Below, piece after piece: positions 38,163 through 47,186 of a stretch of DNA of 64,000 nt. The first letter of the stretch is position 1. Each line of letters begins with the position of its first letter. The notes beneath the pieces are model-generated. The model saw only the letters and a list, made by a program, of their open reading frames with translations, did not search any database and was not told the DNA's origin. The translations under genes and the position numbers were made by a program. This DNA is from Acuticoccus sediminis (GTDB lineage: Bacteria > Pseudomonadota > Alphaproteobacteria > Rhizobiales > Amorphaceae), in contig NZ_QHHQ01000001.1 in assembly GCF_003258595.1 (NCBI RefSeq), positions 186,001 through 250,000 on the forward strand, given 5' to 3'.

Positions 38163-39137
38163 CTACAGCATCCGCGCCCGGCGCAGCGCGACGAGCATCC
38201 CGACGGCGACGAGGATCATCAGCACCGCGAAGACCCAGAACCCGAGGCTGGAGTGCGCGCCCGGGATTCCGCCCATGTTGATCCCCATCAGCCCGGTCAT
38301 GAACCCCAGCGGCAGGAAGATCGCCGAAATCACCGACAGGACGTAGAGGTTCCGGTTGAGGAGCTCGGCCTGGGCGCTCCCGAGCTCGTCGCGGATCGTC
38401 TGCAGCCGCTCCCGCTGGGCGGCGAGGAGCTCGGACACGCGCGTCAGCTGGTCGTGCTGCTCGAGGATCGACGTGCTGCCGGTCTCGTCGAGCAGCGGCT
38501 CGCCGGCGTGGGCGATCGCGCGCACCGCCTCCCGCTGCGGCGGGATGTAACGCCACAGCTCGGTCAGAGCGAGACGCTGCGCGGCGACAGAGCGGCGGAT
38601 CTCCTCGCGCGGATTGGTGATCGTCTCGGTCTCCAGCTCGTCGACCCGGTCCTCCAGCGCCGCCGCGTGCTTCTCGATGCGGTCGGTCACCTCCTCGACG
38701 ATCCTCGACAGGAGGCCGACGGGCGTGCGCGGTCCCGCGCCGGAGCGCACCAGCTTGGCGACATGGGAGATCGACTGCACCCCCGCGCTCGACAGCGACA
38801 CGATCCGGTGCTCGTCGAGCCAGATGCGCACCGGCACCATGTCCTCGGGGTCTTCGTTTTCCCTGAAGTTGATGACCCGCAGGATGACCATCAGCCCCGA
38901 CCCGGTCCAGAGCGCGCGCGGCCGCGTCTCCGGCTCCAGAAGCGCCTCGCGCACGGGTGCGCCGAGATAGGAGAGGTGCTCCTTGATCCACTCGTTGGTG
39001 TCCGGGTGGTCGGCGGAGAGGTGGAGCCATACCGGCGCCTCGCCGGAGACCAGCGCGGCGACGTCCTCCTCGTCGTCGATTCCCTTGCCGCAGAGTTCCC
39101 CCGACAGGTGCAAGGCAAAGCGGATATGACTGTCCAT
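38163..39137 (-). CDS. zntB: Zinc transporter ZntB (CorA-like)
   Basis: CorA-superfamily pentameric cation channel/transporter, 324 residues. A cytoplasmic N-terminal domain ends in long helices (LEDRVDELETETITNPREEIRR...), then two membrane helices at the C-terminus. The loop between them has GLMGINMGGIPGA, where GIN replaces the GMN of Mg2+ transporters, as in ZntB. The ATG at 39137 follows GAAGGACCC; an upstream frame extension of 22 residues is unlikely. ZntB exports or imports Zn2+ depending on organism, so direction is not assigned. Convergent with nth; divergent from the trehalose genes. Confidence 0.88.
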   Translation of the reverse strand: MDSHIRFALHLSGELCGKGIDDEEDVAALVSGEAPVWLHLSADHPDTNEWIKEHLSYLGAPVREALLEPETRPRALWTGSGLMVILRVINFRENEDPEDMVPVRIWLDEHRIVSLSSAGVQSISHVAKLVRSGAGPRTPVGLLSRIVEEVTDRIEKHAAALEDRVDELETETITNPREEIRRSVAAQRLALTELWRYIPPQREAVRAIAHAGEPLLDETGSTSILEQHDQLTRVSELLAAQRERLQTIRDELGSAQAELLNRNLYVLSVISAIFLPLGFMTGLMGINMGGIPGAHSSLGFWVFAVLMILVAVGMLVALRRARML

Positions 39138-39179
39138 GCAGGGTCCTTCGATCGTCGCACTCGCACGTCCGGGCCACAG

Positions 39180-39194
39180 ATGCGCTAAGCGCAT
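39180..39194. promoter_or_regulatory. Palindrome in zntB-otsB divergent spacer
   Basis: ATGCGC-TAA-GCGCAT is a perfect 6-bp palindrome with a 3-base centre, 42 bases upstream of zntB. It lies in the 174-base divergent spacer between zntB and otsB, so it may be a regulator site for either gene. Confidence 0.3.
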
Positions 39195-39311
39195 AGCGAG
39201 CATTTCCGGGCGCCACTAACGCTTTTCGACAGTTGCCCCTCATCCCGTGAAGGTTCATGGTGCAGCGCGGCGGCCATAGGGGTCGTCTATCAAGCCGTTG
39301 AGCCGCATTTG

Positions 39312-40037
39312 ATGACCCCACCCGTGCCGGAACGTCCGGCGCTGTTCCTCGACTTCGACGGAACGCTCGTCGAGATCGCCGATCGTCCCGACGGAGTCGT
39401 GGTTGCGCCGACCCTCCACTTCCTCATCGAACGCTGCGTGACGCGCACCTCCGGCGCGGTCGCCGTCGTCTCCGGCCGCAGGATCGAGGACATCGACGGC
39501 TTCCTCGGCATCCCCATCGCCGCCGCCGGCATGCATGGACTGGAACACCGCGCCGCCCCCGGCGACGAGATCCACTATCAGCCCGCCCCGCCCGAGATGG
39601 ACCGGCTGCGAACGCGCATCGCCGCGTTCCCGTTCCTGGGCGACGGCGTCTCCATGGAGGACAAGGGCGCGGGACTTGCAGTGCACTACCGCGCCAATCC
39701 CGCGCGCGAGCGGGACGTCATCCGAGCCATGGAGGAGGCCATCGCCGATCTCGACACGCTGCACCTCATCTGCGGAAAAATGGTCGTCGAGGCCAAGCGC
39801 CGCGGGTTCGACAAGGGCGCGGCGGTCAACTCGTTCATGCAGCGGCCGCCGTTCCAGGGCCGCACGCCGATTTTCATTGGAGACGATGTGACGGACGAAG
39901 ACGGTATTCGTGCCGCCAACGCGGGCGGCGGATTCGGCATCAAGGTCGGCGACGGCAAGACCGACGCCCCTTACCGCCTCCCCGACGTGGAGGCCGTCCA
40001 CGCCTGGCTCGCCCAGCTCGCCGGAGTGCCTGCGTGA
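39312..40037 (+). CDS. otsB: Trehalose-6-phosphate phosphatase
   Basis: HAD-superfamily phosphatase that releases trehalose from trehalose-6-phosphate, 241 residues. Motif I is DFDGTL at residues 14-19 with the nucleophile Asp14 and acid Asp16. Other matches are VVSGRR, GMHGLEHR, GKMVVEAKR and the terminal GDDVTDEDG. ATG at 39312 is preferred over the TTG one codon before. The stop overlaps the GTG of the next gene. It is the first gene of the otsB-GH15-otsA set; the synthase comes after the GH15 gene. Confidence 0.94.
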   Translation: MTPPVPERPALFLDFDGTLVEIADRPDGVVVAPTLHFLIERCVTRTSGAVAVVSGRRIEDIDGFLGIPIAAAGMHGLEHRAAPGDEIHYQPAPPEMDRLRTRIAAFPFLGDGVSMEDKGAGLAVHYRANPARERDVIRAMEEAIADLDTLHLICGKMVVEAKRRGFDKGAAVNSFMQRPPFQGRTPIFIGDDVTDEDGIRAANAGGGFGIKVGDGKTDAPYRLPDVEAVHAWLAQLAGVPA

Positions 40038-41809
40038 GCACGCTGGCGCTGGGGATGATCGGCAACTGCTCCGTGCAGGCGCTGGTCGACGACGAGGCCA
40101 ACATCGTCTGGTGGTGCCTGCCGCGACCCGACGGCGACCCGGTCTTCCACTCGCTGCTCGGCACCAACGGCAGGCCCGGTGACGGCCAGTACTCGATCCA
40201 CATCGAGGACTACAGCCACTCCAAGCAGTGGTACATCGAGAACACCGCGATCCTGCGCACCCAGCTCATCGCGACGGACGGCTCGACGGTCGAGATCGAC
40301 GACTTCTGCCCCCGCTTCGCCTCGCGCGGGCGCACGTTCCGCCCGGCGCAGATCGTCCGACGCATGCGCCCGGTCAGCGGCCGGCCGCGGGTCAAGATCG
40401 TGCTGCGGCCCCGCTTCCACTGGGGCAAGGAGCGGCCGCAGATCACGTCCGGCTCCAACCACGTGCGGTTCGTCGGCGAGGGCATCGCCATGCGCCTCAC
40501 CACCGACGCACCGATCACCTACATCCGCGACGAGACCTTCTTCGTCCTCGAGCGCGAGCTCACCCTCTTCCTCGGCCCGGACGAGTCGCTGACGGCGAGC
40601 CCCTCGTCCATCGGCCGCGAGTTCCAGGAGCAGACCGCGTCCTACTGGAAGAACTGGACGCTGCGCCTCGCCCTGCCGCTCGAGTGGCAGGAGGCGGTGA
40701 TCCGCGCCGCCATCACGCTGAAGCTCTGCACGTTCGAGGAGACCGGCGCCATCGTCGCCGCCGCCACCACCTCGATCCCGGAGCATTCCGGCTCGCAGCG
40801 CAACTGGGACTACCGCTACTGCTGGCTGCGGGACGCCTTCTTTGTCGTGCGCGCCCTCAACGCGCTCTCCGACATGCAGACGCTGGAGAACTATCTCGCC
40901 TGGATCCGCGACGTGATCGCGCTCACCAAGGGCGACCACATCCAGCCGGTGTTCGGCATCGGCCTCGAGCAGGCGCTGGTCGAGCGGTTCGAGGAGCTTC
41001 CCGGCTACCGCGACATGGGCCCGGTGCGCGTCGGCAACCAAGCCTACGAGCACTATCAGCACGACGTCTACGGCAACATCGTGCTGGCCGCCGCGCAGGC
41101 CTTCTTCGACAAGCGCCTGATGCGTCAGGGCACGATGGAGGACTTCCGCCATCTCGAGGTGATCGGCGACCGTGCCTACATGCTCCACAACGAGCCGGAC
41201 GCCGGCATCTGGGAGCTGCGCACCCGCGCCCGCGTCCACACCTCGTCGTCGCTGATGTGCTGGGCCGCGCTCGACCGCCTCGCCAAGATCGCCAACCAGC
41301 TCGGCGTCTCGCCGAAGCACTGGCGCTCGCGCGCCGACGAGGTGCACAAGAAGATCTGCGACGAGGCGTGGAACGAGAAGGTGGGCGCCTTCGTGGAGTC
41401 CTTCGGCGGCGAGGACCTCGACGCCTCGCTCCTGCTGATGACCGAGGTGAATTTCATCGACCCGCTCGACCCGCGGTTCGTGTCGACGGTCGACCGCATC
41501 GGCGAGAAGCTGCGGCGCGGCAACCACCTCTTCCGCTACCACGCGGCGGACGACTTCGGCCGGCCGGAGACGGCGTTCAACGTCTGCACCTTCTGGTACA
41601 TCGACGCGCTCGGCCGCATGGAGCGGCGCGAGGAGGCACGCGAGATCTACGAGACGATGCTCGACTGCCGCAACCACCTCGGCCTCCTGTCGGAGGACGT
41701 CGACCCCAACAGCAACGAGCTTTGGGGCAATTTCCCGCAGACCTATTCGATGGTCGGCATCATCAACGGCGCCGTCCGCCTTTCCCGTCGGTGGGACAAG
41801 GTGGTCTGA
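40034..41809 (+). CDS. Glycoside hydrolase family 15 protein (trehalase/glucoamylase type)
   Basis: A 591-residue (alpha/alpha)6-barrel hydrolase. Family 15 features are LGMIGNCSVQALVDDEANIVWWC at the start, the SQRNWDYRYCWLRDAFF substrate-site block, and the two catalytic acids: Glu394 in GIWELR and Glu554 in LLSEDVD. GTG start overlaps the otsB stop (GTGA). Lying between otsB and otsA, it may degrade trehalose and so recycle glucose; GH15 trehalases exist. Activity on glucoamylase substrates is equally possible from sequence. There is no signal peptide, so it is cytoplasmic. Confidence 0.88.
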   Translation: MSTLALGMIGNCSVQALVDDEANIVWWCLPRPDGDPVFHSLLGTNGRPGDGQYSIHIEDYSHSKQWYIENTAILRTQLIATDGSTVEIDDFCPRFASRGRTFRPAQIVRRMRPVSGRPRVKIVLRPRFHWGKERPQITSGSNHVRFVGEGIAMRLTTDAPITYIRDETFFVLERELTLFLGPDESLTASPSSIGREFQEQTASYWKNWTLRLALPLEWQEAVIRAAITLKLCTFEETGAIVAAATTSIPEHSGSQRNWDYRYCWLRDAFFVVRALNALSDMQTLENYLAWIRDVIALTKGDHIQPVFGIGLEQALVERFEELPGYRDMGPVRVGNQAYEHYQHDVYGNIVLAAAQAFFDKRLMRQGTMEDFRHLEVIGDRAYMLHNEPDAGIWELRTRARVHTSSSLMCWAALDRLAKIANQLGVSPKHWRSRADEVHKKICDEAWNEKVGAFVESFGGEDLDASLLLMTEVNFIDPLDPRFVSTVDRIGEKLRRGNHLFRYHAADDFGRPETAFNVCTFWYIDALGRMERREEAREIYETMLDCRNHLGLLSEDVDPNSNELWGNFPQTYSMVGIINGAVRLSRRWDKVV

Positions 41810-41838
41810 TCCGGCGACCGGCGGACGACGAACCGGGA

Positions 41839-41858
41839 GCGCCCCGCGAGAGGGGCGC
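41839..41858 (+). terminator. Stem-loop after the GH15 gene
   Basis: GCGCCCC-N6-GGGGCGC is a perfect 7-bp stem 29 bases after the GH15 stop. It may reduce read-through into otsA, which starts 270 bases further on. The remaining gap, to 42129, holds no gene that I can support. Confidence 0.45.
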
Positions 41859-42129
41859 GCCCCATCGTCGCGCGCCGCAGCCAGCGCTCATCGCGCCCCG
41901 CCCCGGGGCCGCGGGACGGCCCCAAAACGCCACCGATCCGGCGCCTCCCGGGCCGATTTCCGCCCGGTGACGCCATCGTTGCGCGGTGTCTGGGCACAAC
42001 CGCAAGATGCGCAATCGCGCGCCATCCGATGAACATTTGGGCTGCCCGCCGCGTCGCGGACCTTCCCTAGGGACCGCGAAAAGTGTTCTACTCGGCCCCC
42101 GTTGAAGACCGACCGAAAGGCCAGAACCC

Positions 42130-43533
42130 ATGTCCCGCATCGTCGTCGTGTCCAACAGAGTTGGACCGCTTTCCGACACGGGACGCGCGGGCGGGCTGGC
42201 CGTGGCTCTGGTCGACGTGCTGCGTGAACGCGGCGGCCTCTGGTTCGGCTGGTCCGGCCAGATCTCCGAGGAAGGCACCTACGGTCCGTTGCGCCTTCAC
42301 GAGGAAGGCAACGTCTCGACCGCCACCATCGACGTCACGCAGGCCGACTACGACGAATTCTATGCCGGGTTCGCCAACCGCGCCCTCTGGCCGACGCTCC
42401 ACTACCGCCTCGACCTGACCGACTTCGACAAGCGCCTCGAGCAGGGTTACCGCCGCGTCAACGAGCGCTTCGCCCAGCGCCTCGTCCCGCTGCTGCGGCC
42501 CGACGACATCGTCTGGGTTCACGACTACCACTTCTTCTTCCTGGGCGAGGAGCTGCGCAACGCCGGGATCACCAACCCCATCGGCTTCTTCCTGCACATC
42601 CCCTTCCCGGTGCCGGAGGTGCTGACCGCGCTTCCCAACCACCGCCGCCTCGCCGAGGCGATGTCGAACTACGACCTCCTCGGCTTCCAGACCTCCGGCC
42701 ACCTCCACGCGTTCGAGCGCTACCTGTTCGAGGAGGCCGACGGCACCCGCAACGACGACCACTCGATCTCCGTCTTCGGCCGCACCGTGATGGCCGATGC
42801 CTACCCCATCGGCATCGACGCCAACGCCTTCTCCAACTTCCACCAGAGCACCGAGGGCGCGGACAACTACTCGCTGATGCGACGCGAGCTCGACACGCAG
42901 AAGCAGATCGTCGGCGTCGACCGGATCGACTACTCGAAGGGACTGCCGGAGCGCTTCGAGGCGTTCGAGCGCCTCCTCGAGATGTATCCCGAGCACAAGG
43001 GCGAGGTGACGATGCTGCAGATCGCGCCGCCCTCCCGCTCGGAGGTGCGCGCCTATCTGGAGATCCAGCGCCAGCTCGAGGGACTGTCGGGCCGTATCAA
43101 CGGTCGCTTCTCCGACCTCGACTGGACGCCGATCCACCTTATCAGCCGCTCCTTCCCCCGCCGTTCCCTCGCCGGCATCTACCGCGCCTCGGCGGTCGGT
43201 CTGGTGACGCCGCTGCGCGACGGGATGAACCTCGTCGCCAAGGAGTACGTGGCGGCGCAGGACCCGAGCGATCCCGGCGTCCTTGTCCTCTCCCGCTTCG
43301 CCGGCGCGGCGGAGGAGATGCGCGAGGCGATCATCGTCAACCCGTACTCCATCGACGAGCTGGCGGAGGGTCTCCGGCAGGCGATCCAGATGACGCGGGA
43401 CGAGCGGATCGACCGCTGGAACGCCCTCAACGAAAAAGTGACCACCAACACCGCCTCGGCGTGGTCACGGCGCTTCCTGGACGACCTGACGTCGATCAAC
43501 AGCCCCCTGCTCGCCGAAACCTCGCGGGCCTGA
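42130..43533 (+). CDS. otsA: Trehalose-6-phosphate synthase
   Basis: GT20 glycosyltransferase that makes trehalose-6-phosphate from UDP-glucose and glucose-6-phosphate, 467 residues. It starts MSRIVVVSNRVGPL and has RAGGLAVAL for nucleotide binding, VWVHDYHFFFLGEELR, DRIDYSKGLPERF and the terminal PLRDGMNLVAKEYVA, all typical. The ATG follows GAAAGG. It is downstream of otsB and GH15, so synthesis and hydrolysis genes share a locus. Trehalose probably protects against osmotic or desiccation stress. The BCCT transporter earlier in the window would serve a similar purpose. Confidence 0.95.
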   Translation: MSRIVVVSNRVGPLSDTGRAGGLAVALVDVLRERGGLWFGWSGQISEEGTYGPLRLHEEGNVSTATIDVTQADYDEFYAGFANRALWPTLHYRLDLTDFDKRLEQGYRRVNERFAQRLVPLLRPDDIVWVHDYHFFFLGEELRNAGITNPIGFFLHIPFPVPEVLTALPNHRRLAEAMSNYDLLGFQTSGHLHAFERYLFEEADGTRNDDHSISVFGRTVMADAYPIGIDANAFSNFHQSTEGADNYSLMRRELDTQKQIVGVDRIDYSKGLPERFEAFERLLEMYPEHKGEVTMLQIAPPSRSEVRAYLEIQRQLEGLSGRINGRFSDLDWTPIHLISRSFPRRSLAGIYRASAVGLVTPLRDGMNLVAKEYVAAQDPSDPGVLVLSRFAGAAEEMREAIIVNPYSIDELAEGLRQAIQMTRDERIDRWNALNEKVTTNTASAWSRRFLDDLTSINSPLLAETSRA

Positions 43534-43686
43534 CCGGACGGCGCGCGTTCCGGCGCACGAGGCGCAGCCGCCGCCCGCAGCCGCGGAGGGTTCCACGCGG
43601 CCACGGCAGTCCAGCCTCCCACCGGCCGGGCATTCCCTCGCCCGCGCCCGGCCCTATCCTATGGCCGGCATGTATAGCCGACCACG

Positions 43687-45192
43687 ATGACCGATCCGAT
43701 CCTCATCCCCGATGAAACCTGCTGGGCGGTCGAAGAGGCGGAGCGCTTCTCCGTCATCGTCGACGCCGCCGACTACTACCGCTTCGCCAAGCAGGCGATG
43801 CTGAAGGCCCGCCACCGCGTCTTCCTGATCGGCTGGGACTTCGACGCGCGCATCAAGCTGGAGCCGGAGGAGGTGACCCTCGAGGGTCCCAACCGGGTCG
43901 GCCGGTTCATGGAGTGGCTCGCCCAGTCGCGCCCCGACCTCGACGTGCGGATCCTCAAGTGGGACATCGGCGTGCTGCGGTCCCTCGGCCGCGGCGAGAC
44001 CCCGGCCTTCATCCTCCACTGGCTGATGCCCAAGGGGATCGACTTCCGCCTCGACAGCGCCCACCCGACGACCTCGGCGCACCACATGAAGATCCTCATC
44101 GTCGACGACGCGCTCGCCTTCTGCGGCGGGATCGACATGACGATGGGCCGCTGGGACACCCGCACCCACGAGGAGCGCCGCCCCGGCCGCCGCTCGCCGC
44201 GCGGCAAGCCGATGCCGCCGTGGCACGACGTCACCACCTGCGTGACCGGCGACGCCGCGCGCGGCCTCGCCCGGCTGGCGGCGCTGCGCTGGTACTGGGC
44301 GACCGGCGAGGAGCTCGACCCGGTGCCGGAGGGCGAGCCGCACTGGCCGGACGGCCTCGTGGCGGACTTCGAGGGCGTGCCGCTCGGCATCGCCCGCACG
44401 CTGCCGCGCTACGAGGAGCGCGAGCACGTCAACGAGATCCTCGGCGCCACCTACGCGGTCATCCGCTCGGCCGAGCGCTTCCTCTACATCGAGAGCCAAT
44501 ACCTCGCGTCGCGGCGGATCTGCGAGGTGCTGATGGAACGCCTCGCCGAGCCCGACGGCCCGGAGATCGTCGTCATCAACCCGGACACCGCCGACGGCTG
44601 GCTCGAGGCGAAGGCGATGGACACGGCGCGGGTCCGCATGATCCGCATGCTGCGCGAGGCGGACATCCACAACCGCTTCCGCATCTACTACCCCGTGAAC
44701 GCGTCCGGGACGCCCATCTACGTCCACGCCAAGATCATGTTCGCGGACGACCGGGCGCTGAAGGTCGGCTCGGCCAACATCAACAACCGGTCGATGGGCT
44801 ACGACTCGGAGTGCGACCTCGTGATCGACGCCGAGCATCACCCCGAACGACGCGCCTCGGTGGTGCGGGTGCGCGACGGGCTTCTGGCGGAGCATCTCGG
44901 CTGCAGCCCGGCCGAGGTGGCGGACGCGCTGGAACGCTCCGGCGGCTCGCTGATGGGCGCGATCGACGAGCTGAACCGGCCCGACCGCAAGCATCTGGTG
45001 CCGCTGCGGGCGCGCGAGCTGACGCTGGCGGAGGAACTCTTCGCGGAGTCGGACGCTGCGGACCCGATCCGTCCCGTCGGCATCCGGCGGATCGTGTACA
45101 GCCTGATGCGCCGCGCGCCGGTCCGGCAGATCCGCCAGTTCCGTCGCCGCCGCATCGAGGCGCGCAACGCCAGGACGCGGACGATCGAGTAA
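43687..45192 (+). CDS. Phospholipase D family protein
   Basis: A 501-residue member of the phospholipase D superfamily with two HKD motifs: the first in HHMKILIVDDALAFCGGID and the second in VHAKIMFADDRALKVGSANINNRSMG. The spacing of about 205 residues and the additional conserved RYEEREHVNEILG and IYIESQY-like segment suggest a fused, two-motif enzyme. No signal peptide is seen. It could cleave phospholipids or transfer phosphatidyl groups (plant-type PLD). It follows otsA by about 150 bases; a joint operon is possible but not shown. Confidence 0.87.
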   Translation: MTDPILIPDETCWAVEEAERFSVIVDAADYYRFAKQAMLKARHRVFLIGWDFDARIKLEPEEVTLEGPNRVGRFMEWLAQSRPDLDVRILKWDIGVLRSLGRGETPAFILHWLMPKGIDFRLDSAHPTTSAHHMKILIVDDALAFCGGIDMTMGRWDTRTHEERRPGRRSPRGKPMPPWHDVTTCVTGDAARGLARLAALRWYWATGEELDPVPEGEPHWPDGLVADFEGVPLGIARTLPRYEEREHVNEILGATYAVIRSAERFLYIESQYLASRRICEVLMERLAEPDGPEIVVINPDTADGWLEAKAMDTARVRMIRMLREADIHNRFRIYYPVNASGTPIYVHAKIMFADDRALKVGSANINNRSMGYDSECDLVIDAEHHPERRASVVRVRDGLLAEHLGCSPAEVADALERSGGSLMGAIDELNRPDRKHLVPLRARELTLAEELFAESDAADPIRPVGIRRIVYSLMRRAPVRQIRQFRRRRIEARNARTRTIE

Positions 45193-45210
45193 CGCGCCCC
45201 GCGCCGCCGC

Positions 45211-45237
45211 CCTGATCGAAGCGACCAGTCGATCGGG
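45211..45237. terminator. Stem-loop after the PLD gene
   Basis: CCTGATCGA-N9-TCGATCGGG forms a 9-bp stem with one G-U pair, 18 bases after the PLD stop, in the convergent spacer with the cytochrome gene. Confidence 0.45.
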
Positions 45238-45269
45238 CCCGGCCGCCCCCTGCGACGACATCGGCGAAG

Positions 45270-45289
45270 CGCCGGCTCACGGGCCGGCG
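45270..45289. terminator. Second stem-loop in PLD-cytochrome spacer
   Basis: CGCCGGC-N6-GCCGGCG, a perfect 7-bp stem, lies in the same convergent spacer, 150 bases from the cytochrome stop. With the previous hairpin it may form a two-way terminator region. Confidence 0.4.
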
Positions 45290-45438
45290 AGCGCATCGAT
45301 CGATCCGCCCGGTGCTGGCGTGGCGCGGCAAGGCCCGTCGCGGACCGCCGCGCGGCGCCGACGGGGACCGCGCACCGTCGGCTGGGGCGCGGGGATCCGA
45401 GGTGGGCCGGCGAGGGATGCCTCGCCGGCAACCGCCGC

Positions 45439-46626
45439 TTACTGGGCGGCGCGGCTCGGGTTGACGATCTCGACGCGAGCGGGCTCGGCGTCGGTCACCG
45501 TCACGTGCGACTCCTCGGCGGCGGGCGCCGCCTCGGTGGTGGCCGGAGCCGCCTCAGCGGCCGGAGCCGCCTCGGTGGCGAGGGAGGCCGTCTGCTTCTC
45601 CTCGGCGGGGGCCGGCGCCGCGGTCTCGGCCGCGGCGGTGTCGGTCGTCGCCGGCTCGGTCGCGCTGTTGTCGGTGCGCTTCTCGTCGCCGGCCGGCTCC
45701 TCGGTCTGCGCGGGCTGCTCGGCTGGCGCAGGCTCCTCGGTCGCGGCCGGGGTCTCGGTCTCGGCCGGCGCGCTCTCGGACGGCGCCTCGGCTGCGGGCG
45801 TCTCGCCCTCGGCCGGAGCGGCTTCGCTCTGCGCCGGCGCCGCGGCGGCCGGAGCCTCCCCGGAGGTCTCGGTCGCAGCCGGCTCCTCGGCGGGAGCGGC
45901 GCTCTCCCCGGCCGGGGCCGCTTCGCCACCCTCGGCCGGCGCGGCGGCGGCATCACCGCCCTCGGCCGGAGCCGCTTCGCCGCCCTCGGCGGGTGCGGCG
46001 GCGGCATCACCGCCCTCGGCCGGGGCCGCTTCGCCACCCTCGGCAGGCGCGGCGGCGGCATCGCCGCCCTCGGCGGAAGCCTCCTCGGCGGGCGGCGCGG
46101 GGAAGTCCGGCGCGTCCGGCGACTGCGACTTCAGGTACGCCAGGACGTTGGCCCGGTCTTCCGGCTTGCGCAGGCCCGCGAAGCTCATGATCGTGCCCGG
46201 GACGGCGTCACGCGGGCCGGCGATGAAGTGGTCCAGCTTCTCGTAGGTCCACGGCTCGCCTGCGCCGTATTCCTTCAGCGCGCCGGAGTAGCTGAAGCCC
46301 TCGTGCGAGGCGATCACGCGGCCCACGACGCCGTGCAGGTTCGGGCCGATGCCGTTGGCACCGCCGTCGTCGAACGTGTGGCAGGACTGGCACTGGCGGG
46401 CGACCTTGGCGCCGGCGTCCACATCCGCGCTGGCGAGGAGCACCGCGAGCGGCACCTCCTCCTTGGCTTCGCCTGCACCGCTGCTCTCTTCGATGGCGAT
46501 CTCGTAGCCGGGCTTTTCCGGCGCCTCTTCGTCGAAGATGATTTCGGACAGCACGCTGAGGCCCATGATGAACACCAGCGCGGCGAGCAAAGCGCCGATG
46601 TATTTGTTCAGTTCGAAAGAGTTCAT
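45439..46626 (-). CDS. Membrane-anchored cytochrome c with repetitive Ala/Glu/Pro tail
   Basis: The first 170 residues form a class I cytochrome c of the CycM / mitochondrial type: an N-terminal anchor (residues 9-31), heme motif CQSCH (Cys79, Cys82, His83), GIGPNLHGVVGR, and axial Met147 in PGTIMSFAGLRK. It should pass electrons from the bc1 complex to the aa3 oxidase encoded in this window. The remaining 225 residues are made of Ala, Glu, Pro, Thr, Gly and include three exact-length 18-residue repeats. CycM-like proteins end near residue 180, so this tail is an addition. Start at 46626 is an ATG that begins the anchor. pheA is divergent. Confidence 0.9.
   Translation of the reverse strand: MNSFELNKYIGALLAALVFIMGLSVLSEIIFDEEAPEKPGYEIAIEESSGAGEAKEEVPLAVLLASADVDAGAKVARQCQSCHTFDDGGANGIGPNLHGVVGRVIASHEGFSYSGALKEYGAGEPWTYEKLDHFIAGPRDAVPGTIMSFAGLRKPEDRANVLAYLKSQSPDAPDFPAPPAEEASAEGGDAAAAPAEGGEAAPAEGGDAAAAPAEGGEAAPAEGGDAAAAPAEGGEAAPAGESAAPAEEPAATETSGEAPAAAAPAQSEAAPAEGETPAAEAPSESAPAETETPAATEEPAPAEQPAQTEEPAGDEKRTDNSATEPATTDTAAAETAAPAPAEEKQTASLATEAAPAAEAAPATTEAAPAAEESHVTVTDAEPARVEIVNPSRAAQ
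45913..46074 (-). repeat. Three 54-bp tandem repeats in cytochrome tail
   Basis: Three in-frame copies encode AEGGDAAAAPAEGGEAAP (residues 185-202, 203-220, 221-238). They are very similar at the nucleotide level, with scattered third-position changes. Copy-number change by slippage would keep the frame and alter only tail length. Confidence 0.8.
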
Positions 46627-47186
46627 TCGCGTTCCAGACCTTTGCTCGTTCGCCGCCTACTCATCATGCCGTTTCCCCGCTTCGTGCGCTCTCAGACCGT
46701 TCGTGACGCCCCGCCACGACGGTATGTAGAATCGGTCGAAGTCGCGCCAGCTATAGAGCGACCCGCACGCTGTATCAAATCGAAGGGGTTCCCGCATAGG
46801 TTGCTGCGGGGATCGCGACCGAAATGCCGCAAATTCGGGCATTCCGACCAATGAAAACAGGATACCTCACGCATCAGGCGAGCCGTATCGAGCACAAAAC
46901 GCCTTCCCGACGGCAGCCTTGAATTGCAATCGGCGCCGAGCATAGTAACCGTTCCGCAACAATTCGACGCCGTTGGTTCATCGAACCCTCGTTGGATTCG
47001 CTCAAAGGTACCTTTACCGAGGCCGAATGTCAGACTGAAAACGGACTTCCGCCTTGACCTGGGTCCGATCGTCGGCAATCGAGCGACGGTCGGATGCAGG
47101 CTTCGGGCCGCCTGGACGCAACGCGTTGAGGGGCCGCGGATCTGCACCGGCGTTTCAATGCCCAAAGCCGCACTGGCCCACCACCG
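46627..47186. other. Divergent spacer between cytochrome c and pheA genes
   Basis: This 560-base gap is less GC-rich than the flanking genes. I see no protein or RNA gene in it. A candidate promoter toward pheA is TTGAAT (46919-46924) with CATAGT 16 bases on (46941-46946). In relatives, kdsB often lies between a cycM-type gene and pheA; I find no trace of it here. Confidence 0.4.

Noticed and set aside
45913-46074. 54-bp repeats considered as a CRISPR array
   Set aside because: They are tandem, in frame, have no spacers and encode the Ala/Glu/Gly tail of the cytochrome.
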